Positions 33,504-43,405 of a stretch of 64,000 nt of DNA are shown here, piece after piece. The notes under the pieces were generated by a model. That model ran no database searches. It had not been told where the DNA came from and was given only the letters and a program-made list of their open reading frames with translations. The first letter of the stretch is position 1. Every line of letters begins with the position of its first letter. The position numbers and the translations under genes were made by a program. Source of the DNA: Planctomycetaceae bacterium (GTDB lineage: Bacteria; Planctomycetota; Planctomycetia; Planctomycetales; Planctomycetaceae); assembly GCA_041398825.1 (NCBI GenBank), contig JAWKTX010000002.1, forward strand, positions 372,001 to 436,000, given 5' to 3'.

Positions 33504-36152
33504 ATGTTTTTCGGGAAGCTTGGAAACCTGGCCGCCAAACGGGCGCCGCTGATTGCGGCGTGCTGGATGTTGCTGCTGCTTGTTTCTTTTTTGGCTGCCC
33601 CCGAATGGTCCACAGTTGTTCAAAACGGCGAATTTGCGTTTCTTCCGTCGGATTCTCCGAGCCGACTGGCCGAATTGGGATTTCGAACGGCCTTTCCGGA
33701 TGACATGCTCGAAAGCAGTGTTGTCCTGGTTGTGCGTCGCGAAGACGGCAGCGTTGATCGGGACAATGCCGAATTCAAAGCAGGGCTTCAGAATTCTGAC
33801 AAGCTATTCATTACGGATGTCCTGGTTCCGGAACTTTACCTGCTGACGGGACTGAAGCGAGAAGCGGATGAGCTGTTATCGGAGGAAATTGAAGAGCAGG
33901 AACGGCGTTCGGCCGCGCTGACGAAGGAGCAGGTCGCAAGACAGGATCGACTGCGCGAGATCGTTCATGATATCCAGTGGTTTCAGGATCCCAAAATCGG
34001 CGACCTTCTGAACAGCGAAGATGGCAAAGCGTCGTTGATTGTTGTGCAGCTGAAGACTGAGTTCCTGGATCAGGCCAATTCTGAACTGGTCAATGCGATT
34101 GAGGAATTCATTGATCGGCTTTATCGCACCCCCGTACAGAATCCGGGGACTGCGACAGGAAACAATCAGTCTTCGTCTCCCACGATGCCAGCGGGCCTGG
34201 ATGTTGCGATCAGTGGTTCGGCCACTTTCGGTCGTGACATGATCATGGAGTCGCAGAAGAGCGCGAAGGCCACCGAGAAATGGACCGTGATTCTGGTCGT
34301 CATTCTTCTGATCGCCATCTACCGCGCTCCATTGCTGGCGCTGATACCACTGATCACGGTTGCTGTTTCGACCACCGTTGCCATCAGCCTTCTGGCTATT
34401 GCCGCGGAGTATGGGTGGGTCAGTCTGTTCAATGGAATTGAAACTTATGTGACGGTCGTCGTCTACGGAGCGGGCATCGATTACGGTTTGTTCCTGATGG
34501 CTCGCTATCGAGAAGAACTGGATGACGGCGCAACCATAGAAGAAGGGGTCTCTCGTACACTGAAGACAATTGGCCCGGCACTGGCGACGAGTGCGGGTAC
34601 ATCAATCTTTGGTATTGGCATGATGATGTTCGCCGAATTCGGCAAGTTCCGTCAGGCGGGTTACGCCATCACGTGTGGTCTGTTCATTTGTCTGATCGCC
34701 AGTATTACGCTGACCCCTGCTGTGATTCGTTTGTTTGGTCGCTGGGCGTTCTGGCCAAGCATGATGACGCTGCACAACCGTGGTGAAGGTGGCTTTCTGG
34801 TAAAAGCCAGTTGGTTGACGCGGCTACAGAGAGCCAACTTGATGCAGACAGGCTGGCAACGCATCGCAAATCTGGTTCAGCAGCGTCCGGGGCTCACCTG
34901 GCTGCTGAGCATTCTGGGAATGCTGCCGTTCGCCATGATTGGTGTTATTTACTTCAGTCACCTGAGTTATGGTCTGTTGTCTGAATTACCGGATGATTCC
35001 ACCAGTTTGCGCGGGATCCAGGCGATTCAGTCTCACTTCCCGGCAGGTGAAGTCGGCCCGGTTTACGTATTGCTGGAAGCGGAAGGGATCGACTTTCGCG
35101 AACTCTCTCGAGGTCCGGAGAGGCTTATCGAAAAGCTCTCCAGTTCACTTGAGGCGGACAAGCAACGTCTTGGAATTCACTCAGTTCGGTCATTGTCCTC
35201 ACCCAGGGGAAACCGTGGATCAGTCAGACTGAACGCCGCTCAGGCCATCGGGCAACGAAAACTGGCGCGAGACTACTACGTGAGCAAAGAAAATCACTCC
35301 GTGACGCGTCTGGATCTGATTTTCGAAAACGACCCATTTTCCACGAGCAGCATTGCGGAATTCAGAAAACTGCGCGATGAACTGCCGACCATGCTGCCTG
35401 AAGAGCTGGCCAACGCCCGGTTGTCATTCAAAGGTCCCACTGCCAACGTCAGTGACTTAAAAGACGTTACCGACCGCGATCAGATTCGTATCGACCTCCT
35501 GGTGTTGGTCAGCGTCTATGTGGTCCTGGTCGCGTTACTGCGAAAACCGGGGATCTGTAGCTACCTGATTCTGAGCGTCTTTTACAGCTACCTCGCAACT
35601 CTTGGTATTACCTTCTTTGTCTTCTGGGCGATGGATCCTTCCGGCTTTACCGGAATGGACTGGAAGGTGCCACTGTTTCTGTTCACGATCCTGATTGCCG
35701 TGGGAGAGGACTACAACATCTTCCTGATGACGCGCATCGACGAAGAACGCAAGACGCATGGCCCGATTCGCGGCATCACGGTGGCTCTGGAAAAGACCGG
35801 AGGGATTATTTCCAGCTGTGGAATTATCATGGCGGGTTCCTTTTCGTCGCTGATGGCCGGCAGTCTTCTGGGCATGGATCAACTTGGCTTCGCACTGGCA
35901 CTGGGCGTCTTGCTGGATACGTTTGTTGTTCGACCCATCATGGTGCCAGCGTTCATGGTGTTGCTGGCCCAGGGACGCTTAGGCCCCATGAGCCGTCTTG
36001 CAGGATTCCAGCCGGAAACCGTGGTGGAGCGTGAAGGAATGGCCAGCGATGGTTTTGACTCCAGTGGCATGGTTTCGGGCAGGGACAGCTCAGACAGTAT
36101 GAATCCGATCGATTTCGATCAGGAAAAGACCGATGCGGTAAAGCATTCATGA
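33504..36152 (+). CDS. MMPL/RND family membrane transporter
   Basis: The ~882-residue protein has the double-repeat layout of RND exporters: one helix at the start, a large outside domain (~35-250), a block of membrane helices with VVVYGAGIDYGLFLMARYREEL, a second outside domain (~490-680) and a second helix block with ILIAVGEDYNIFLMTRIDEE. The two Gly-x-Asp-Tyr/Glu-Asp-Tyr sites are the MMPL signature for proton coupling. In planctomycetes MMPL proteins have been linked to hopanoid or lipid transport, which fits but is not shown. Its stop overlaps the tgt start by ATGA. The frame opens at a TTG (33471); the ATG at 33504 puts the first helix at the usual position. Confidence 0.88.
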   Translation: MFFGKLGNLAAKRAPLIAACWMLLLLVSFLAAPEWSTVVQNGEFAFLPSDSPSRLAELGFRTAFPDDMLESSVVLVVRREDGSVDRDNAEFKAGLQNSDKLFITDVLVPELYLLTGLKREADELLSEEIEEQERRSAALTKEQVARQDRLREIVHDIQWFQDPKIGDLLNSEDGKASLIVVQLKTEFLDQANSELVNAIEEFIDRLYRTPVQNPGTATGNNQSSSPTMPAGLDVAISGSATFGRDMIMESQKSAKATEKWTVILVVILLIAIYRAPLLALIPLITVAVSTTVAISLLAIAAEYGWVSLFNGIETYVTVVVYGAGIDYGLFLMARYREELDDGATIEEGVSRTLKTIGPALATSAGTSIFGIGMMMFAEFGKFRQAGYAITCGLFICLIASITLTPAVIRLFGRWAFWPSMMTLHNRGEGGFLVKASWLTRLQRANLMQTGWQRIANLVQQRPGLTWLLSILGMLPFAMIGVIYFSHLSYGLLSELPDDSTSLRGIQAIQSHFPAGEVGPVYVLLEAEGIDFRELSRGPERLIEKLSSSLEADKQRLGIHSVRSLSSPRGNRGSVRLNAAQAIGQRKLARDYYVSKENHSVTRLDLIFENDPFSTSSIAEFRKLRDELPTMLPEELANARLSFKGPTANVSDLKDVTDRDQIRIDLLVLVSVYVVLVALLRKPGICSYLILSVFYSYLATLGITFFVFWAMDPSGFTGMDWKVPLFLFTILIAVGEDYNIFLMTRIDEERKTHGPIRGITVALEKTGGIISSCGIIMAGSFSSLMAGSLLGMDQLGFALALGVLLDTFVVRPIMVPAFMVLLAQGRLGPMSRLAGFQPETVVEREGMASDGFDSSGMVSGRDSSDSMNPIDFDQEKTDAVKHS

Positions 36153-37267
36153 GCAGTTTTAAGTTTCACCTGGATGCATCAGATTCGCAGACATCCGGTC
36201 GAGCTGGCCGATGGGTAACGCCGCACGGCGTCGTTGAGACGCCCGCATTCATGCCGGTGGGCACGCTTGGAACGGTCAAGGGGCTGCTTCCTTCGCAGTT
36301 ACGGGATGCGGGGGCGCAAATGGTTCTTGCCAACACCTACCATTTGGCGTTGCGCCCCGGAAGCGAAATTGTGGCCGAACTGGGTGGTCTGCATCGATTT
36401 ATGGACTGGGACGGTCCAATTCTGACTGACAGCGGAGGGTTTCAGGTCTTCAGTCTGGCCGCTATGCGAAAGCTCACCGATGAAAAAGCGGTCTTTCGAT
36501 CCCACATCGACGGCAGCCTGCTGGAGCTTTCTCCGGAAACCGCCGTGAGGATTCAGGAGAATCTGGGGGCCGATGTCATTATGTGTCTGGACGAATGCCC
36601 TCCGTCCGGCGAATCAATTGAAAAGATCCGCAAAGCTGTCGATCGCACGACTCTCTGGGCAAAACGCTGTCGGGATGCCAAGGAGAGGTCGGACCAGGCC
36701 CTGTTCGGAATTGTTCAGGGGGGCGTGCACGAAGAAATGAGGCTGCGATCTGCAGATTCCCTCGTCAGCCTGGCATTCCCAGGGTACGCGATTGGTGGTT
36801 TAAGTGTCGGGGAGCCTCCTGAGGCGATGTACCGCACCCTGGATTTCACGGTTCCTGCCCTGCCTGTCCAAAAACCGCGATACCTGATGGGTGTCGGGCG
36901 GCCGGAAGACATTCTGGAAGCGGTTTGTCGGGGAATTGACCTGTTCGACTGCGTGATGCCCACCCGAAATGGCCGTAATGCAATGGCATTCACGAGTTCC
37001 GGCCCGGTTCGTTTACGAAATGCCGTCCACCAGCGGGATGACAGTCCACTGGACCTGGAATGCAGCTGTGTTGCGTGCACTCGCTACAGCCGGGCGTATC
37101 TGAGGCATCTGTTCGTTGCGAAGGAAATGCTGGGCCCGATTCTGCTGTCGCTTCACAACATCACATTTTACCAAACCCTCGTCCGTAATCTCCGGAAGGC
37201 GATAATCGCGGGTGTTGCGGGGGAGTTCCGTTCGAATCAACTTGCCCGCTGGCACTCGCAGCCCTAA
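36149..37267 (+). CDS. tgt: Queuine tRNA-ribosyltransferase
   Basis: The 372-residue enzyme swaps guanine 34 of GUN-anticodon tRNAs for a queuosine precursor. Asp94 in ILTDSGGFQVFSL is the general base, Asp267 in LFDCVMPTRNGRN the nucleophile, and Cys305, Cys307, Cys310 and His336 bind zinc; these positions run three residues later than in E. coli Tgt, as expected. It overlaps the MMPL gene by four bases, a link that looks accidental in function but means translation is coupled. It is followed by yajC and secDF, the classic tgt-yajC-secD-secF order. Confidence 0.97.
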   Translation: MSSFKFHLDASDSQTSGRAGRWVTPHGVVETPAFMPVGTLGTVKGLLPSQLRDAGAQMVLANTYHLALRPGSEIVAELGGLHRFMDWDGPILTDSGGFQVFSLAAMRKLTDEKAVFRSHIDGSLLELSPETAVRIQENLGADVIMCLDECPPSGESIEKIRKAVDRTTLWAKRCRDAKERSDQALFGIVQGGVHEEMRLRSADSLVSLAFPGYAIGGLSVGEPPEAMYRTLDFTVPALPVQKPRYLMGVGRPEDILEAVCRGIDLFDCVMPTRNGRNAMAFTSSGPVRLRNAVHQRDDSPLDLECSCVACTRYSRAYLRHLFVAKEMLGPILLSLHNITFYQTLVRNLRKAIIAGVAGEFRSNQLARWHSQP

Positions 37268-37442
37268 TATGCCGCGTTTTTCCCTGACAAATCGCCCACA
37301 GCTGGGTGATTACGTCGTAGAACGTCTGTTGTTCGTTGCTGGTTCTGCCAGTACTGAGCGGTAACAGGCGAACTTTGATGGCGAAGTCCGGACGTATCCG
37401 TGGGAAAGTTTCCTCCAGCGTGCAAAACATCAGGCAAATCGA

Positions 37443-37823
37443 GTGCTGAATTTTCAAACGTCGATCGAGAATGTTATCCCGCAGCTTTGGCGAACCTGCA
37501 TTCTTGCTCAGGACGCCGTGAAGCCGGGCGAACCAAATCCTCTGGTGACCATGGGCCCGTTCCTGATCATTGGTGTGATGTTCTATCTGTTGTTCATGCG
37601 ACCTCAGCAAAAAGAACAACAGAAGCGAGCCGCTGTGTTGGCAAACCTCAAAAAGAACGACAAGGTTGTCACCGCGGGTGGCATCATTGGAACGGTCGTG
37701 GAGGTGTCGTCGGACAACGCCAGGATTACTCTGAAGGTTGACGACAACACGCGAATTAAGTTCCTGCGATCCAGCATTCAGGGATTGCTGGAAGACTCCA
37801 CAGATTCAAATTCTTCGACCTGA
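37443..37823 (+). CDS. yajC: Sec translocase accessory protein YajC
   Basis: The 126-residue protein has one membrane helix (residues ~37-54, GPFLIIGVMFYLLFMRPQQ), the conserved RPQQKEQQKR that follows it and a small cytoplasmic domain with LKKNDKVVTAGGIIGTVVEV. Both motifs are YajC hallmarks. It helps SecDF in protein export. The ~35 residues before the helix exceed the usual length; the frame starts at a GTG, and a later start such as the ATG before GPFLIIG is possible. Placed between tgt and secDF as in most bacteria. Confidence 0.93.
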   Translation: MLNFQTSIENVIPQLWRTCILAQDAVKPGEPNPLVTMGPFLIIGVMFYLLFMRPQQKEQQKRAAVLANLKKNDKVVTAGGIIGTVVEVSSDNARITLKVDDNTRIKFLRSSIQGLLEDSTDSNSST

Positions 37824-37892
37824 TGGACTAAGTTCCAGCGGGCTTTTCGATATCCCCCTTTTCAACGGCTGACATCCTCAGGAACTTCTTCG

Positions 37893-40800
37893 ATGTATCA
37901 ATTCCTTAACGGATTGCTGACTCTGGCCTTGCAGGATTCTGAAGCGGTCGCAGCAGCAGCTGACACCGCTGCAGAAGCCCTGGAAACAGCCTCGAAAGTG
38001 GCTGAAACGACAGAGGCAGCTGCACCATCGTCCGGCATGACAGGAGTGCTGGTGCTGTTTGGTGTTCTGGCTCTGATTGTTCTTCCATTCGTGCTGGGGC
38101 AACTGCTCGCCAATGCACTCAAGGTGAAAGAGTGGGGCTTCCGAATCGGCGTCAGCCTGTTTGCACTGGTGCTGGGTCTGGCACCTTTTATCGGCTCCAT
38201 CATGGCCGGACGGCCCGTCACTGAGACCATTCGTCTTGGGATCGACCTGAAAGGCGGGACCAACATCGTTTACAAGGTGAACGGAGAAGGTAAGGAAGTC
38301 ACCAATGAAATTATGGACCGGATGGTGGGGGCCGTTGGCAAGCGAATCAACCCTTCCGGGGCAGAGGAAATCATGGTTCGTCAGGTCGGTACAGACCGGC
38401 TTGAAGTGATTGTGCCGGGCGAAGACCCGCAGACCGTGGCTGAGCTGAAGCGCAAGCTCACTACACTGGGTAGCCTGGAGTTCTTCATTGCAGCCGATCC
38501 CGTCGACGATCGTGAAATCGTGGAACAGGGACGCTCTCTGGATGTGGAAACAAAAGAACTACTGGACGCCACTGGCAACATGATCGCCGTCTGGCGACAA
38601 GCTTACGAAACCAATGGTGTTCCCAAGCCTCAGGAGGCACTTGTCAGCCGACCTGTTGAAAAGCTTCGATCTGTTGACGGAAAAACGGAGAAGTATCAGA
38701 CCTTCGAGTACCTGCTTCTTGTCGACCCACCAGCTCAGCGAATTACTGGTGAGTACCTGGTTTCAGCAACGCCGGGGTATGCCCCCAACGGTGAAATTAT
38801 CGTGAACTTCGTCTTCAATCAGGCGGGGGGGTTCCTGTTCCAGAACATGACCAGTGAGAACCTTCCGATCGAAGGACGGAGTCCACGCAAACTGGCGATC
38901 GTCCTTGACCGCAAGGTGTTTTCGGCGCCGCAGATCAATTCGGTCATTGCAGAGCGTGGTTATATCGAAGGTGGTGGGACCGGGTTTTCCGTGGAAGAAG
39001 CTCAGGAACTTTCTGATGTCCTGAACGCAGGTGCCCTTGAAGTTCCCATTGATCCAAAGCCATTGAGTGAAGCAACCGTCGACCCGACGCTGGGTGCTGA
39101 TGTTCGAAATAAAGGCGTGAATTCGGTGATCATGGGCGGCGCGATCGTGGTCGTCTTCATGCTGTTTTACTATCGACTCGCCGGTGTCGTCGCTATTGTC
39201 TCTCTCGCCCTGAATATCGTCCTGGTACTTGGCACGATGGTGCTGATCAACGCGACATTCAGCCTGCCGGGGCTGGCTGGTATCGTTCTGACGATCGGTA
39301 TGGCTGTTGACGCGAACGTTCTGATCTACGAACGCATGCGTGAAGAACTCAGCCGTGGATCCAGCCTGAGGATGGCCATCCAGAATGGTTTCGCCAAGGC
39401 CTTGTCGACAATTGTTGACGCCAACGTAACAACGCTGCTTACCGCCGTGGTTCTGTTCACGATCGGTACCGATCAGGTGAAGGGGTTTGCCATCACCCTG
39501 TTCATCGGTATCGTGATGAGCATGTTCACTGCCCTGTTTGTGGGTCGATTACTGTTCGACATTATCGAAAAGAAGCGATGGGCATCAAAGCTCAGTATGA
39601 TGTCGATCGTCGGCAGTACCAACTGGGACTTCCTGGGCAAGCAAAAGCTTTGTGCCGTGATCTCGGTCGCCCTGATCGGAACAGGTCTGGTCGCATTCTT
39701 CTCACGTGGTCAGGAGAACTACGACATTGACTTCACCGGCGGAACCATGGTCACCATGCAGTTCACTGAAGATGTGAAGACGGAAGATGTTCGCGAAGTC
39801 CTCGCGACGCAATTCACAGACGCCTTCACACTGGAACGTCTGGCTATGGACGCGGACACCACAGAAGGAGTCGGTCGCCATTTCCGCCTGCGAACCACCG
39901 AAAGCGATTCCGGAATCACCAATCAGGATGATACCGCAGAAGCATCGGCCGAAGAACGCGTTCGCGGAAAAGTCTTTGAAGCATTCAAGGGCAACGGCGA
40001 CATGAAGCTTCGGATGGTGACGATGGAATTCAGCGATATTCAGCCGATCGAGATCGCGGAAGGCGACGATTCCGTCGAAGCACTTCAGTTGAAGCGATTC
40101 GACGGTGGTTCTTCAGCCGATATCACGCTGTCTGACGAAGTTGCCGCCGGAACGGTTCTGGATAACCTGTCTGCCGCACTCAGCAGGATCTTAAGTAACG
40201 GCCAGCCCAGATATGGTGAACCGTCTGCATTGATTGAGATCGCAGGCGTTGAGGGTTCCGGAATGGAAGCCGCTGAAATGGCGGTACGCAAGTACTCAAA
40301 GGTGACTGTTCGGGCGATGCCCGCTGTTGAGCCGGATGATCTGAAAACCGCGCTGACAACCATGCAGGACAGTATGGCCAGAAGCCCGCTGTTCGACGAA
40401 GTGAACACGTTTGCCAGTGCTGTTGCCAGCGAAATGAAGAGCCGGGCTGTCATCGCGATTCTTCTCAGCATGCTGGTGATCACGGCCTACATCTGGTTCC
40501 GATTCCAGCATGTGACCTTTGGTCTGGCCGCTGTTGCAGCGTTGATTCACGACGTACTGTTCGTGATGGGCATGCTGGCACTTGTTTCCTACATCAATGG
40601 CACGCCGATTGGCAACCTGCTGCTGGTGAATGATTTCCGTATCAATCTGCCGATGATTGCCGCATTTCTGACTCTGGTCGGATACTCGCTGAATGACACC
40701 ATTGTCGTCTTTGACCGTATTCGCGAAGTAAGAGGCAAGAATCCTCAACTGACAGCGGAAATTGTCAATCAGTCGCTCAATCAGACCCTGTCACGAACAT

Positions 40801-40988
40801 TGTTGACCTCTTTGACAACATTCCTTGTTGTCATTGTCTTGTACGCGTTTGGTGGCGAAGGGATTCATGGTTTCGCATTCTGTCTGACTGTCGGTATCAT
40901 CATCGGTACGTACAGTTCTATCTATGTTGCGAGCCCGATCCTGGTCTGGCTGATGAACCGCAGTGCGAAAGTTGCTGCAGGCAAGTAG
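37893..40988 (+). CDS. secDF: Fused SecD-SecF protein translocase subunit
   Basis: The 1031-residue protein joins SecD (roughly residues 80-590) and SecF (roughly 590-1030). SecD motifs are GIDLKGGTNIVY (116-127) and the helix-4 segment GMAVDANVLIYERMREEL; SecF motifs are YDIDFTGGTMV and GYSLNDTIVVFDRIREV. Together they use the proton gradient to pull exported proteins through SecYEG. Before SecD there is an extra N-terminal part: a Glu/Ala-rich segment (residues 15-45) and an added hydrophobic helix (50-75). The SecF outside domain has an acidic insertion of ~150-200 residues (SGITNQDDTAEASAEER and beyond). AGGA precedes the ATG, and a strong terminator follows at 41029. Confidence 0.95.
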   Translation: MYQFLNGLLTLALQDSEAVAAAADTAAEALETASKVAETTEAAAPSSGMTGVLVLFGVLALIVLPFVLGQLLANALKVKEWGFRIGVSLFALVLGLAPFIGSIMAGRPVTETIRLGIDLKGGTNIVYKVNGEGKEVTNEIMDRMVGAVGKRINPSGAEEIMVRQVGTDRLEVIVPGEDPQTVAELKRKLTTLGSLEFFIAADPVDDREIVEQGRSLDVETKELLDATGNMIAVWRQAYETNGVPKPQEALVSRPVEKLRSVDGKTEKYQTFEYLLLVDPPAQRITGEYLVSATPGYAPNGEIIVNFVFNQAGGFLFQNMTSENLPIEGRSPRKLAIVLDRKVFSAPQINSVIAERGYIEGGGTGFSVEEAQELSDVLNAGALEVPIDPKPLSEATVDPTLGADVRNKGVNSVIMGGAIVVVFMLFYYRLAGVVAIVSLALNIVLVLGTMVLINATFSLPGLAGIVLTIGMAVDANVLIYERMREELSRGSSLRMAIQNGFAKALSTIVDANVTTLLTAVVLFTIGTDQVKGFAITLFIGIVMSMFTALFVGRLLFDIIEKKRWASKLSMMSIVGSTNWDFLGKQKLCAVISVALIGTGLVAFFSRGQENYDIDFTGGTMVTMQFTEDVKTEDVREVLATQFTDAFTLERLAMDADTTEGVGRHFRLRTTESDSGITNQDDTAEASAEERVRGKVFEAFKGNGDMKLRMVTMEFSDIQPIEIAEGDDSVEALQLKRFDGGSSADITLSDEVAAGTVLDNLSAALSRILSNGQPRYGEPSALIEIAGVEGSGMEAAEMAVRKYSKVTVRAMPAVEPDDLKTALTTMQDSMARSPLFDEVNTFASAVASEMKSRAVIAILLSMLVITAYIWFRFQHVTFGLAAVAALIHDVLFVMGMLALVSYINGTPIGNLLLVNDFRINLPMIAAFLTLVGYSLNDTIVVFDRIREVRGKNPQLTAEIVNQSLNQTLSRTLLTSLTTFLVVIVLYAFGGEGIHGFAFCLTVGIIIGTYSSIYVASPILVWLMNRSAKVAAGK

Positions 40989-41028
40989 TCTTTCGGGGCA
41001 GGTTGTTAAAATCGGCAATCAATATCGA

Positions 41029-41061
41029 AGCCCGGCTTTCTGATTGAGGCCGGGCTTTTTA
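41029..41061 (+). terminator. Intrinsic terminator after secDF
   Basis: AGCCCGGC (41029-41036), 12-base loop, GCCGGGCT (41049-41056), then a run of T. A perfect GC-rich stem with a T-tract, 41 bases after the secDF stop, ends the MMPL-tgt-yajC-secDF unit. Confidence 0.9.
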
Positions 41062-41166
41062 TCGTGAGCAATATTGCATCGTTTGCGTCTCATCCAGTCC
41101 ACGCTCTTCGCAGCGTGGGCTTTCTTCATTTAGGTGCTCCTTTTCCGGATTGGAGTTCAGGTCGGA

Positions 41167-43092
41167 ATGATCGAACCTACGCCACTAAACTGGTCGACTG
41201 TTGATGCAGCTGAAATGTACGAAGTTCCCCGCTGGGGGAACGGCTACTTCTCTGTCAGCAGCAAAGGCACGGTACTGGTCCATCCCGATCGTGATCCGTC
41301 ACGCGGGGTCGATCTGAAAGAACTGGTCGAACGACTTCAGTTGCGCGGGCTGGATGTGCCGGTTCTCCTTCGGTTTAACGGCATCATCAAGGACCGGTTG
41401 AGCATGCTGCATCGCGTATTCAGCGATGCAATCCGTGAACACAACTACAATGGCACTTATGCCTGCGTTTACCCCATCAAAGTGAATCAGCAACGCGAAG
41501 TTGTTGAGAAGGTCGTCGAGTACGGTCGGGAATTTGGTTTCGGCCTTGAAGCGGGCAGTAAGCCGGAACTGCTGGCCGTCGTTGCGATGACGGAAGCACA
41601 GACTCCCATCATATGTAACGGCTTCAAGGATGCCGAATTTATCGAGATGGCGTTGCTGGCCCAGAAAGTCGGACGCCATGTGATTCCCGTCGTGGAAAAA
41701 TACACCGAGCTCGAATTGATTCTGAAGTATGCAGAACGACTGGGTGTCCGGCCTCAAATCGGCATGCGAGTGAAACTGGCAGCGCGGGGGGCCGGCCGAT
41801 GGCAGAGTTCGGGTGGATATCGATCCAAATTTGGTTTGCGTGCGAATGAAATTCTGACTGCACTGGATGAACTCAAGCGTCGCGGCATGGAAGACTGCTT
41901 CACGCTGCTCCACTTTCACCTGGGGAGTCAGATCACCAACATCCGGCAGGTGAAAGCTGCCCTGAATGAAGCGTCCCGTGTTTACACCGAGCTTGTGCAT
42001 CGTGGAGCCGGCCTGAAATACATGGACGTTGGTGGCGGACTTGGGGTGGACTACGACGGTTCGCAAACAAACTTCGAATCCAGCATGAATTACACGCTGG
42101 AAGAATACGCACGCGATGTCGTCTACAGCATTCAGTCTGTGTGCGACGATGCCGGTGTTGCACACCCAAACATTATCTCGGAAAGCGGTCGAGCGATCTC
42201 AGCGTTCCACAGTGTGCTGGTCTTCAGCGTGCTCGGTGTGTCACAGCAGGGGACAGAAAGTTCTGCAGAATCGCTCTGCCCGGCAGACGACTCGTCACAG
42301 GCGCTGCAGGAGCTTTACCAAACCTATCGCAGCCTGAACCAAAGGAACGCTCTTGAAAGCTTTCATGATGCACAACAGGCTATCGATACCGTAATGACGC
42401 TGTTCAATACCGGGCATATGCCGCTGGATGAGCGTTGCCTTGGCGAAAATATCTATTTCGCGATCTGTAATAAGATCTGGGATCTGACGCATTCCATGGA
42501 ATACATCCCGGAAGAGCTGGAGCGTCTCGACCGAATGCTGTCGGATAACTATTTCTGCAACTTTTCACTGTTCCAGTCGATCCCCGATTCATGGGCGATC
42601 AAACAGCTTTTCCCGGTGATGCCAATTCATAAACTGAATCAGGCGCCGACTCGGCATGCTGTCTTAAGCGATATCACATGCGATTCGGACGGGAAGATTG
42701 ATCAGTTCATCGATCGACGCGACGTTCGTCGCACACTGATGCTGCACGACTTCAAGAATGCGCCGTATTATCTTGGAATCTTTCTGATTGGTGCCTACCA
42801 GGAAATCCTTGGCGACCTCCATAACCTTTTTGGGGACACCAACGCGGTGCACGTTGATCTGTCGGAAACCGGTGAGGTGATACTGGATACAATCATCAAG
42901 GGCGAAACGGTCAGCGAAGTGCTGGACTACGTTCAGTTCCGGGGCCGCGACCTTATCCATCGACTTCAGGTTGCTGTCGAAGTTGCCGTCCGGGAAGGCC
43001 GGATCGACCATCTGGAGGCTGGCAAGTTCGTCAAGTTCTACGAAGAAGCTCTCAATGGTTACACCTACCTTGAAGAACCCGACGGAGAATAA
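41167..43092 (+). CDS. speA: Biosynthetic arginine decarboxylase
   Basis: The ~641-residue protein is a fold-type III PLP enzyme of the SpeA family. YPIKVNQQREVV contains the PLP lysine (about residue 105), HFHLGSQITNIRQVK and YMDVGGGLGVDYDGSQT bind the cofactor phosphate, and LSDITCDSDGKID carries the catalytic cysteine. It makes agmatine from arginine, the first step of polyamine synthesis by the agmatine route. Length and motif order are normal. The ATG at 41167 is preferred; the frame can extend to 41134. Downstream agmatine-processing genes are not in the window; the next gene, a small VOC protein, starts two bases later. Confidence 0.95.
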   Translation: MIEPTPLNWSTVDAAEMYEVPRWGNGYFSVSSKGTVLVHPDRDPSRGVDLKELVERLQLRGLDVPVLLRFNGIIKDRLSMLHRVFSDAIREHNYNGTYACVYPIKVNQQREVVEKVVEYGREFGFGLEAGSKPELLAVVAMTEAQTPIICNGFKDAEFIEMALLAQKVGRHVIPVVEKYTELELILKYAERLGVRPQIGMRVKLAARGAGRWQSSGGYRSKFGLRANEILTALDELKRRGMEDCFTLLHFHLGSQITNIRQVKAALNEASRVYTELVHRGAGLKYMDVGGGLGVDYDGSQTNFESSMNYTLEEYARDVVYSIQSVCDDAGVAHPNIISESGRAISAFHSVLVFSVLGVSQQGTESSAESLCPADDSSQALQELYQTYRSLNQRNALESFHDAQQAIDTVMTLFNTGHMPLDERCLGENIYFAICNKIWDLTHSMEYIPEELERLDRMLSDNYFCNFSLFQSIPDSWAIKQLFPVMPIHKLNQAPTRHAVLSDITCDSDGKIDQFIDRRDVRRTLMLHDFKNAPYYLGIFLIGAYQEILGDLHNLFGDTNAVHVDLSETGEVILDTIIKGETVSEVLDYVQFRGRDLIHRLQVAVEVAVREGRIDHLEAGKFVKFYEEALNGYTYLEEPDGE

Positions 43093-43093
43093 G

Positions 43094-43405
43094 ATGACCG
43101 ATTCACTCGACTCACTGCATCACATTGCAATCTCAGTCCCCAATATCGCGGAAGCCGTTGACTGGTACACAAGTACATTTCGATGCGAAATCGCCTATCA
43201 GGACGAAACATGGGCGTTCCTGAAGTTTGCCAATCTGCATGTTGCACTCGTGATTCCTGATCAGCATCCGCCTCACATTGCATTCGTGACGCCGAAAGCT
43301 GGCAGCTTTGGTGAGCTGAAAACGCATCGTGATGGAACGCGATCGCTGTACATCAGCGACGTCGGTGGCAACGCTGTAGAATTGATGGACCCCGACAGCG
43401 TCTGA
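43094..43405 (+). CDS. VOC (glyoxalase/bleomycin resistance) superfamily protein
   Basis: The 103-residue protein is a short VOC domain: LHHIAISVPNIAEAVDWYTSTFRCEI at the start, a middle with FLKFANLHVALVIPDQ and an end with SLYISDVGGNAVELMDPD. His, Glu and a second His at VOC metal positions (HHIAIS, AVELMD) are present. GGAG lies six bases before the ATG, and the gene starts directly after the speA stop, so the two are co-translated or at least co-transcribed. Its substrate is unknown; single short VOC proteins often act as dimers. Confidence 0.88.
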   Translation: MTDSLDSLHHIAISVPNIAEAVDWYTSTFRCEIAYQDETWAFLKFANLHVALVIPDQHPPHIAFVTPKAGSFGELKTHRDGTRSLYISDVGGNAVELMDPDSV

